Source: Mesorhabditis belari
Lineage: Eukaryota; Nematoda; Chromadorea; Rhabditida; Rhabditidae
NCBI GenBank assembly: GCA_958450365.1
Contig: CAUEEP010000741.1
Coordinates: 2,118,501-2,182,500, forward strand
Direction of reading: 5' to 3'
Length of the DNA: 64,000 nt
The position numbers were made by a program, and so were the translations under genes. Of this stretch, positions 50,529 through 59,680 are shown one piece after another (position 1 is the first letter of the stretch; the number at the start of each line of letters is the position of its first letter). A model generated the notes under the pieces. That model was given only the letters and a program-made list of their open reading frames with translations. It was not told where the DNA came from and did no database searches.

Positions 50529-53300
50529 TGTCGTAGCCGCTGACGAATTTCAGCCGTTAACGAATCATTCGTTAGCGGCTAGCCGTTAACGAATGAAATT
50601 TTTTCGCTAGCCGTGCACAATTGTAATCGTCTTCCGTGAACATGGCTCGATTCAAATGAGCCTTTGATTTCAAACTATTTATACAAAACGCAAATCAGCA
50701 AATTAATCACAACAAGTGAAATAAAATTTATAACATTTAACATTTATAACATATTAACGTTTATAACATAATAACGTTTATAACTAACAAAACATCAACT
50801 AAAATGCATAAAACAAACTGTTTATTTGTTGGTGCAGGAATTACTGTGATGACATCGGCTATTGCAGAGCATATTGGTTTTGAGGCACACACATCGTCCA
50901 TTCGTGCATCCATTTGTGCAATTGCAATGCTTGTGACCTAAACCATAAAATCATCCTGGTAAATGAAATATTTAAGTTTACCCTGAGTTCCTGATAATGA
51001 TTCGGCTCCGATAGCTGCACGAAACGTTGTATTTTGAGAAGGGACGTCATCGGCGGAGAGAAAATTGTTGTTGGCCGGTTCAAACTGATTTCGGGTGAGC
51101 CTAAATGTTAAATATTAATGAATAAATTTAATATTTAAGTTTAACTAACTTTTGCTGCAAAACTCCATTCTTGGTGCCAATCTGATATAAACCCTCCTCC
51201 AAAGATAGCACGACACCAAAAAGAGACGAGTGGCCGATTTTAGGTCGATCGACGACATCGATTGGGAGACGAACCGTCATTCCAACTCCAACTGGTCCAA
51301 ATCTAAAAAATCAATTGAAAAAACTTAAAAGTTTAATTTCAGAAGTACGAACGCTAACAAAAACCTGTTTTTCGATTTCTCCAGCATCTTGTCGGCCTGT
51401 TTCTGTTGAGATTCGACGGCTCCCTTTCGATGCTGCTCGATTTCTGCATCCCGTTGAGTTAAAACTAAAGATTAAAATGAATGCAATACTATCTATTAAA
51501 TCGAAGCAAGATAAAAAAAATCAAACCAAAACCACTAACCTGACTCACGATCGGAATCGAGTTCTTCGTCGGATTCGGGAAAGTATGACGGATTTTCTGT
51601 GCTAGTTGCCAATATTGCTTCACTCCAATCGTCAAATTTCTCGCCTTCGAAAACCTAAAAAATACAAACTAAATGCTTTGAAACACAATTGTCCTACCTC
51701 ATTATCAATATCCGTAACATTTGTTTTCTCATTTGTTGGAATCTTTCCGTTTTCATTTGCGAGTACCATTTTTCTTCCAAACATTGCTTCAAAAGGAGAT
51801 CGGCCAATTCCTCGATGAAAGCGTCTATTCTTCATTGATTGCACAATGGGAAGAATACGTGCCCATTTTGTCGATTTCTCTTCCCTCAATTGTGTGCAGA
51901 GAATCTTCTAAAGAAAAACATAGGTACAATTTTTAAATGTGGTTTAAAACAACATTAAAAACATACTTCCACATCCTGATTTGCTCGTTCGACTGATCCT
52001 TGACTCTGTGAATGGCGAGGACGACCGTGTACAATTCGACATCCGGGCCAACGATTCAAAAGTTCTTTTACCTAAACAATCACATTTCAACGGTACTAAT
52101 AAAAGGATTAGGTTTCATTAAAAACATACCATTTTGTTAGCGAATTCTCGTCCATTATCGGATTGAAGAATTTGTGGGGCTCCGAAGGTGCCAAATATTT
52201 CTGTCAAGTGGTTGACCACCTCAAAAGCCGTTTTTGTTTTTAGAGCTTTAAGAATTACAAATTTCGTGAGGTGGTCCTGATAAACCATCAGAAACTTGTT
52301 GTCGTCGTCCGGAACCGATTGAAGATCAATTAAGTCGACTTGGCAGCGTTCATTTTGCTCCTTCGTTATGATCGGCTTCACAACAACTCCTTTTTTTGGT
52401 GTCCCCTTCTTTAATTCACATTCCGGGCAAAGTTTGATAAAGATCTCGAGTATTTCCTTTGAGATCCCGTGATAATCTCCTCGCAGTTCTTTCCACATCA
52501 GGTCCCGGCCGGCGTGTCCCAGTCTTTTGTGAGTTGACGTCAAAACATCGAAGAGTTCCTCTTTCTTGACGACTCGTTTTGGCTGTTCGTTCTCTCCTTT
52601 ATCTCCATGATTGTAGAGTATTTTTGATTGCTCAATACATTGAATCGAGTAACGACGTGCCCAATTCGCCTCTTCTCTCGTTCGCTTCCGTTTCTCGCTT
52701 TCACTTTCACTTGACATTGTTGTCAATCTGTTCGCAATTTCGTCGTATTTTTTCGTCGTTAGTATATGCGTTCGCTTTTTCAAAATTTGATACGTGTCAA
52801 GTTGGTTGAGAAACGAATTCATCCTGAAAAAACAAATATAATAAAGCAAGTATAATAAAAACAAAGCATAATAAAAAAGCAGAAAGAAAATGAATCCGAA
52901 ATCACTGATAACAATGGGGAGGACTCGTCCCGGAGGACCCATTTTCAGCAAAGGGGTATTTTGACAACTTTTAATAGCTCCCTTCAAAATGAATTTTTTC
53001 TCTTTTCTTTTTTTTTGCGTAAAAAATTTGAAACCAAAAACACGGTAAGTTCATTTGAATCTAGCCATGTTCGCAGAAGCCAATTACAAAGATTTCGTAC
53101 ACATCTAGTGAAAAAATTTCATTCGTTAACGGCTAGCCGCTAACGAATGATTCGTTAGCGGCTAGCCGATTACGAATGATTCGTTAGCGGCTAGCCGATT
53201 ACGAATCATTCGTAAACGGCTAGCGAATAATTTCATTCGTTAGCGGCTAGCCGTTAACGAATGATTCGTTAGCGGCTGAAATTCGTCAGCGGCTACGACA
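50529..53300 (-). mobile_element. Apparently complete Ginger-type DNA transposon
   Basis: 2772 bp, starts TGTCGTAGCCGCTGACGAA and ends with its inverse CGGCTACGACA. Right flank TATA (53301-53304); the matching left TATA is at 48859-48862, now separated by the Tc1 insertion. Subterminal regions hold repeated palindromes with the core ggctagccgttaacgaat; the right side (53120-53290) has more copies than the left. It encodes one intact eight-exon transposase. TGTNR ends, a 4-bp TSD and a retroviral-type integrase are the published hallmarks of Ginger1 elements. Confidence 0.9.
50822..52822 (-). CDS. Ginger transposase (retroviral/KRBA2-type integrase)
   Basis: Catalyses excision and integration of the element. 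Eight exons with unbroken phase, 52130-52822, 51967-52071, 51698-51907, 51540-51654, 51365-51464, 51150-51302, 50982-51100 and 50822-50937, give 536 residues. N-terminal zinc-binding H-H-C-C module THKRLGH ... CPEC at about 105-145. DDE core: D in CQVDLIDLQS, D in LQSDNGREF, E in SQGSVERANQD. After the core comes NRRFHRGIGRSPFEAMFGRK, an acidic segment, a basic coiled-looking stretch (QRDAEIEQHRKGAVESQQK), an SH3-like GVGMTVRLPIDVVDRPKIG with YQIGTKNGVLQQKLTRNQF, and a cysteine-rich tail (CNCTNGC, CVCL, SRCHH). This domain order is that of KRBA2/Ginger integrases, not of a retrovirus polyprotein: no reverse transcriptase or protease is present. Start chosen at the Met of MNSFLNQ. Confidence 0.88.
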
Positions 53301-53304
53301 TATA

Positions 53305-53575
53305 CATGAAATGCTTTATTATCTACGTTCGCCCGATTCTCGAGTATGCTTCTTTAATTATTCTCAAATCTCAACTCAAATTATTCTTTAATTTGGTCAC
53401 CTATTTCTAAATCCCTAAGCGATAAAATTGAAAAGATTCCGAAAAACTTTACTCGAATAGCACTATTCAAAATTGATTTTGCTAACTACCATCAATTATA
53501 AACATAGATTGAAACTTTTCTCACTTATAACCTTAGAACAGCGCCGTCTTATCATAGATTTGGTTGAGTTGTAAA
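53305..53575 (+). pseudogene. LINE (non-LTR retrotransposon) reverse transcriptase relic
   Basis: Plus-strand frames with stops and shifts contain YVRPILEYAS, then SLSDKIEKI, RIALFKI and RRLIIDLVEL, the usual order near the C-terminus of CR1/jockey-type reverse transcriptases. About 90 codons remain. Confidence 0.65.
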
Positions 53576-53581
53576 ATTGTA

Positions 53582-54126
53582 TTGGGTTGTCCAGTTATGA
53601 ATGCACGCCTGCTCTTGAACAACTTGAACAGCATTCCTTAGAGCTTTACAGCCCCTTAGAGCTTTACAGCCCCTTAGAGCTTTTTATTAAACCCAATTCT
53701 CTATATGCTGCTCAGGATTTCTTATTTTATTATAACTTTTCTTTTCTTTTTCTTATTTTATTATAACTTTTCGTGTTTTTGACGTCAAACCAATTTTTTA
53801 TTTAATTTCTGTGAACGACAAGAAGTTTCGTCTGCGTACCAGTCTTTGGTATGACTTCAAATTGGGCAAAAATACCGCTGAATCTCATCAAGACCTTTGG
53901 AAAGTATTTTGGAAGATGCTATTTCGGAAAGCCAGTGTCGGCGATGGTTTCAACGATTTCCGGCCAAAGGACTACTGGCCTCATCTCCCAAAAATCGTCC
54001 TCCTACGATCGATAATGCAGTACTTAAACAGGCGATCGAAATTGATCCTCGACAAACTACATGTGAACTTGCAGAAATATTTGGCATAAGCCCTCAAAAA
54101 CGCGCATTTATAACTGGACAACCCAA
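53582..54126 (+). mobile_element. Deleted mariner element (TTGGGTTGTCCAG ends) with transposase N-terminus
   Basis: 545 bp, TA on both sides. Plus strand encodes, across one frame change near 53905, the mariner helix-turn-helix region: RTSLWYDFKLGKNTAESH, then ESQCRRWFQRF and DPRQTTCELAEIFGIS. The catalytic domain is absent. It shares termini with the MITEs at 29301 and 54594. Confidence 0.8.
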
Positions 54127-54199
54127 TAGATACCATCAGAAAGCAGTTATAACATTTATTCACAGAAAAAGCAATTGTTCATTCGTTTTCCGTTGTTTT

Positions 54200-57100
54200 T
54201 CACGCTAGACAAGATGCGGTGGTGATAACAGTGGCATTAACGGCTGGAAGTCTATCCAATCGAATCTTTCCCATGTGGTGCGTCTCTCCAGGAGCTGTCG
54301 AGGGGATCCAGATGCGCGTCTCGTACTCGCATCTCTTCCCGCACTGGCACTAAAACACATTGGATAGTCATTTCAAGGAAAGTTGTTTGGAAGTTTGGAA
54401 AGCTGTTTAAATAATGAAAGCTGTTTGGAAAAAGATGTTTACAATAAGCTGGTACAGTTACAAGCTTGGTACGTAAATGTATGCTATGTCCGATTAAGAA
54501 TGTATTAAAATCAAACGTCCGATTTGAAATGTATTCTTGATCGGATGTCCGAATCCATTGTGGAAAAAAACCCAATTTATCAAATCAAATCTATTGGGTT
54601 GTCCAGTTATGAATGCGCGTTTTTTACTATTTTGTAAATTTCTCAAGATATCGAACAGATGTATATAAGTGTTATATATCATTCGAAAGCTGAAGATCTC
54701 CTCTACATTTTGAAATAAAAAAGCTTTTCAATTCATTCAACTTTTTGGGAAATTGACTGCACAAAGGGAGAGGTCGTTTTCGAAAAAACCCATTTCAGCT
54801 TAGCTATTCCTCAAGTTTTATGGTGTAAAATAACCGCTCAGAAATAAAAAGAAAAGTAAAGATGCTCTGAAGTTGTTATATTTAAAAAAAAGTTGTATTG
54901 ATATATCTATTGGCCAAACATCAAACGGTTAACTCAGTTTGAGCGGAGCCAAAACTTGATCCAAAGGCACCCTTCCATTTTTTGGCCACCTCTTCTTCTG
55001 TGCCGTCAATTTGCCCAAAAGCTGAAGAAATTCAAAAACTTTTTATATCAAAATGTAGAGGAGATCTTCAGCTTTCGAATAATACTCATATATATCTTTT
55101 TCTTGATTTCGGTATCTCGAGAAATTTACAAAATAGTAAAAAAACGCGCATTCATAACTGGACAACCCAATCATAATCAATTGTGTAAAGATGTGAAATG
55201 CAAATCTGTTTGAATATCTAATAAATGTTAGTTTTGTTAGTTAACACAAGGAATCATTTGCCTAATAGCAAATTGATTCACGGAAAACCTCGACATTCGC
55301 AGTCACAAGAAAGCTAGAAGGCGCAAACGCTAATATTGAGGCCTTTTTACATTTTTTTCTTTACTGCTTGCATAAGTTTTTACTGTTTTCTTAATTTTAA
55401 GATCTTTTTGGGGTATCTTTAGAACTTTTCAAAGAAAAAAAACACTACTATTGCGTGAGCCGTTCACCTCTATGATTCTCTATGGGAGTGGGACAAATTC
55501 TACCTTTTTTTGCGCACCCGGACATTTGCGCACCTTTTTTTCCGCACCTTGCCCATTAGTGCACCTTTTTTCGCGTTTTAAAACGCTAAAAGCTCTAAAA
55601 AGCTAATATTAACCAATTTCGATTCCAAAAGTTGTTTTTCTAGGTAATTTTAGGGCGTAGAATCGAAATTTTGGTACTTTTCCAATATCGGGGGAGCGGA
55701 AGGATTATCGGGGAGCGAAAGGAAAATCGGGGGAGCAAATTTTGCCCTCTCGAAAAATGCATTTCCGGGACTGTATTTTGACTGCAACGTTTTTTTAAAA
55801 CTTTAACGACGTTGCGGTTCTCCGACATTTGTGCGTTCAAGGAATCGACGGCAATCGATTATTTCGTCACCAAAGGAGTCATCCAGTCGTGGATTTGCAA
55901 CTGTGGCGAATCGATGAAAGTCCGCTCAAAGGGAAAAGATCCATTTCGCTGGGTGTTAGATATTGAAGTCACTTTTGTGATCTAATATAAAGGTTGTGAG
56001 AATAACGGGTAATTCGCGGATTTTATGGCGGTAGTTTGTATAATATAGGACATATGTAGCGCTGCCAAAGTTTGCTCCCCTGATTTTCCCTTCGCTCCCC
56101 CGATAATCGGACCGCTCCCCCCGATATTGGAAAAGTACTGAAATTTTGACATAACAAAGCGTGTGGAACCAATTTGAAAGACAAAACGGCAAAACGACAA
56201 AGCTAGGTCAAGTTACAGAAAATTGTCGATTTTTCTCTTTGTATAACTCCGTCCGTTTGTTTCCACAAGCTCTGATATGTCAAAATTTCGATTCTACGCC
56301 CTAAAACTACCTAGAAAAAAAATTTTTGGAATAGAAATTGGTTAATATTAGCTTTTTAGAGCTTAGTATTAGCTTTAAAACGCGAAAAAAGGTGCGCTAA
56401 TGGGCAAGGTGCGGAAAAAAAGGTGCGCAAATGTCCGGGTGCGCAAAAAAAGGTCGCATTTGTCCCACTCCCTTCTCTATAACACTAATAAAGAAAACAG
56501 TAAATGCTTGAAAAAAAAATTAGATTTGCATCATTTCACATTTTTAAACAATAGATTCGATAAATTTTCAATCAAACGTCAACTTAAGAATATATTGGGT
56601 TGGGGAGAATGAGTCGGCGCCAAACTTTAAAGGGACTTTTTGCACACATAAAGCCTTCTTTAAACATACGTTTGGTTTCATCAAAAGGATCCACTATTTC
56701 TCTACAAAATCACTTTTGAGAGATTCCACAAAGCTTTTCTTTCGTGGAGTTTATGAGCTTCCAAACGCAGCTGGTTAAAATGGCAAAGAGTCCGACTCAT
56801 CATTTGAACAGTTTCTTTCACATAAACCTTCTTTGGTGTTTATATAAAAAAGATAGAGCACATTCAATTACTTAAGTTGCCAAATTTGCAGGAAGATCCC
56901 ACCAATGGTTTTTTCTAGATCACAGTTTGTAGTTTTTGTGAAAAAATGGCTTTTTCTTGAGCGGAGGCGCTGTTTGAATTTTCTTTTAAATGTCATTTTG
57001 TAGAGAATTAGTTAACCATTCTACTCATATCAAACGCATATTATTTGACGAAGTCTGCTAGAAGTTTTAGACATTTTTTTGATTTTCGGCGCCGACTCAT

Positions 57101-59435
57101 TCTCCCCAACCCAATATTTCAAATCGGACGTCCGTTTTGAATACATTCTTAATCGGACGTAAGGTATATGTTGTGTTCGAGTTGGATTTTCGTCCGATTG
57201 ATTGAGTTTTGATTGAATTTCGTAAATTTTCATTAGAATCCTTCTGATTCAAGTTTTTAACCAAACTTTTGTCAGTTTTCGTGTTTTTTTTACGGCATAT
57301 AGACCAACTGCAGAACAAAAAAAGTAAAATTGATCATTTTAAGCGCCTTCCCACTCCGAAATACGCAAAAATCTTAAAATTATACATAACTAAATGATCT
57401 ATAAGTGTTCAACTTATAGATCTTATAGATATACACTACTGGACAATGAAATATGATATTTGAAAAAAGATCGTCACTTTCGCGCGTCTGTAACTCCCTT
57501 GTCTTTACCGTATTTCTAAATATTAATATTACCATTGTGTAGCCATTGAAAAGAGCTTTCAGAAAATGTATAACACTAATAGTTTAAACTCAAAGACAAG
57601 GGAGTGACAGACGCGCGAAAGTGACGATCGTTTTTCAAATATGATATTTCATTGTCCAGTACTGTAAGTGTTAACGTTCATTCTACTCTCTTCTTTCGCA
57701 GAACCTTTTATAGATTCATGAAAACTAAGAAACACTCAAGAAAGCAGGGAAAATTTCAAGATATTGTAGATATTGTAGATATTGTAAACATTGTAAATAA
57801 GATATTGTAGCGCTTTAGATTGTTTCAATCCAAATGGGACGAAAATCCAAATCAAACACAACAAACCTAGTAAAAATGCAATTAGCTTCGGTTTCAGGTC
57901 CAGATCTAGGTCCAGATCTAGGTCAAGATCTAGCTCCAGATCTAGCTCCAGATCTACATGCAGATCTAGGTCCAGATCTGGGTCCAGATCTAGGTCCAGA
58001 TCTAGATCCAGATCTAGCTCCAGATCTAGGTCCAGATCTAGGTCCAGATCTAGCTCCAGATCTAGCTCCAGATCTAGATCCAGATCTAGGTCCAGATCTA
58101 GCTCCAGATCTAGCTCCAGATCTAGGTCCAGATCTAGGTCCAGATCTAGGTCCAGATCTAGCTCCAGATCTACATTCAGATCTAGGTCCAGATCTTTGCT
58201 CAGATTTAAATCTTTATCCAACATTTCATTTCAAAATCTATTTGAATCAAAGCCTGCCAAGTCTACCAACTGCTGCCTTGAGCTAACACATATAATATTT
58301 TCGTGATCTACTTAACATTTAGATAACGATTTTGTATTCAAAACCAACCAGTGACACTGGTCCACAGCCATGGCGAAGGGAGATGAATGGCTGGAAGGAG
58401 AAGTAGACGAACTCTTGGCCGTAGAGGTAGAAGAAGCCATTGTTGTCTGTCATCGTTGAGTTCAACTCGTCGTCTCCAACTTAATTTAACGATTCAGCAA
58501 GAAAGCTGAACTTTGGCTAGATTTCGGATATGTAAAAGATGCTAGAGTAAACTCTGAAGTTGTTAGAAAGATTACTTATCAGATTGAGTACTGACAATGA
58601 GCTTTATTAGGCAATTTTAAACATTAACAAATCTTTACTGAAATCATCGTCCCAGATTGTGACCGTCGTGTTCTCCCTGATCGGTTGGTTCTTGCACAAA
58701 ATGTTTCCAGTAACTGAAATTGTTTGTTTGAAGTCAGATCATAGGTTTTTTTTCCTTAAATCTACAATACTTTCTGGAATTAGAATCAGCGTTCAAACTG
58801 GTTTAAAGGTGTGAAAAATGTGTTAAAATTGTGTCAAAATGTGTCAAAATTCTGTAAATCGGACAAAATCTGAAGGAAAGAGTACGAATTAACTATTTAC
58901 TATATATAAAAGAGCAGTGTCTTTCTGTACGGGCATTTTCTAGGCCGTGTTTTACCTAATAAAGCTAGAATCTCTTTAGAAAACCTTAGAATCTATTGTA
59001 GTTGTGCCATTTCAAAAATGTTTTTAAAAAATCAAATTTGGAAGGAACACTCGGGAGTCGAACCCGGACCGTGTGGGCTGTAGACAAGCGTGCTCCCGAT
59101 TGAGCCACGACCACAGAAACCGGGTCAGAAAATCCAGCCAGAAAAACCCATCGTTAGGCGGGTTCTTCGGCTGGCCTTTTACAAAACGCAAATTGCAAAA
59201 GCCCCTTGGAATTACAGCAAAGTAAACGATCAAATAGGAGCAAATATCTTTTAAATTATAGCCTTACTAGTTCGTAAGTCATAAAGAATCAAGAGATCAA
59301 GACTTTCTGATTATCTACTCTTTATCATATCAAAATGATCATTTGGCTTCAAGAAAAAACCTGACCGGTAGCCTCCTGATTGCTGAATTGCTGGGTAAAG
59401 GCGAAGAGTCCGAAAAAGAGCAAAAACGAGAACAT
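54200..59435 (-). CDS. Transthyretin-like family protein, gene G
   Basis: The most diverged member. Four exons in phase, 59366-59435, 58639-58713, 58349-58479 and 54200-54349, give 141 residues. Signal peptide [16 protein letters not shown] at 1-16, then [50 protein letters not shown] and [17 protein letters not shown], ending [14 protein letters not shown]. The first exon of the other genes is split in two here (phase 1). Six cysteines, more than in the others, with a CxCxxxC cluster at the start of the last exon. Intron 3 is 4.0 kb and carries at least four mobile elements and a minisatellite, so the link to exon 4 rests on phase and on the family pattern. Confidence 0.75.
54594..55170. mobile_element. 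Mariner-type MITE (TTGGGTTGTCCAG ends)
   Basis: Ends ttgggttgtccagttatgaa and ttcataactggacaacccaa. Body nearly matches 29301-29792 over most of its length. In TTR gene G intron 3. Confidence 0.8.
55484..56472 (+). mobile_element. Merlin-like (IS1016-type) element, non-autonomous
   Basis: 989 bp, starts GGGAGTGGGACAAAT and ends with its inverse, flanked by a perfect 8-bp duplication TTCTCTAT (55476-55483 and 56473-56480). TIRs exceed 120 bp. Plus strand 55835-55980 encodes [20 protein letters not shown] followed by [14 protein letters not shown], resembling the N-terminal zinc-ribbon segment of Merlin transposases. The catalytic part is missing. An 8-bp TSD fits Merlin (8-9 bp). Confidence 0.7.
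56595..57114. mobile_element. Mariner-type MITE (GAGAATGAGTCGGCGCC ends)
   Basis: 520 bp, TA on both sides, ends ttgggttggggagaatgagt and its inverse. A decayed copy is at 2780-3312. In TTR gene G intron 3. Confidence 0.8.
57439..57659. mobile_element. MITE, ctggacaatgaaatat family
   Basis: 221 bp, TA on both sides; close to perfect palindrome, with arms containing gatcgtcactttcgcgcg. Second copy of 34733-34952. Confidence 0.85.
57895..58205. repeat. Minisatellite, 12-bp unit
   Basis: About 25 copies of gatctaggtcca / gatctagctcca. Open in several frames because of its period; not a gene. In TTR gene G intron 3, ending 144 bp from exon 58349-58479. Confidence 0.95.
59030..59110 (-). repeat. 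tRNA-derived sequence
   Basis: Minus strand: gtggctcaatcgggagcacg (A box) and ccgggttcgactcccga (T arm, well paired). The anticodon region does not give a regular stem, so a pseudogene or SINE head. In TTR gene G intron 1. Confidence 0.5.
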
Positions 59436-59680
59436 TTCCGAGATTTGTGAAAAGTCACAAAAATCCGGATTCTCAATTTTATATCTTGCAAAAAGTTTTG
59501 CTTTTTTAGCGTGGGCTGTCATTTGTTTTGTCTTCTTCTGACGTCCGAATCCAGCGAGAAATTTTCGATATCGGATAAAGCTTAAGAAAAAGAGAGAGAG
59601 AAAGGTTTGAGATTTCAAATTTTGAAATGTAAAACATTTGAAGAGTTACAAAAACAGTTTATTCAGTTAAATTGAGCAAA

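Noticed and set aside
52118..52822. Retroviral or Gypsy-type polyprotein
   Set aside because: The integrase is retroviral-like, but there is no reverse transcriptase, protease or LTR; TIRs with a 4-bp TATA duplication and the C-terminal cysteine-rich tail fit a Ginger DNA transposon.
57736..58286. Leu/Asp- and Pro/Asp-rich open frames on both strands
   Set aside because: Pure 12-bp minisatellite in TTR gene G intron 3, with no unique coding sequence.
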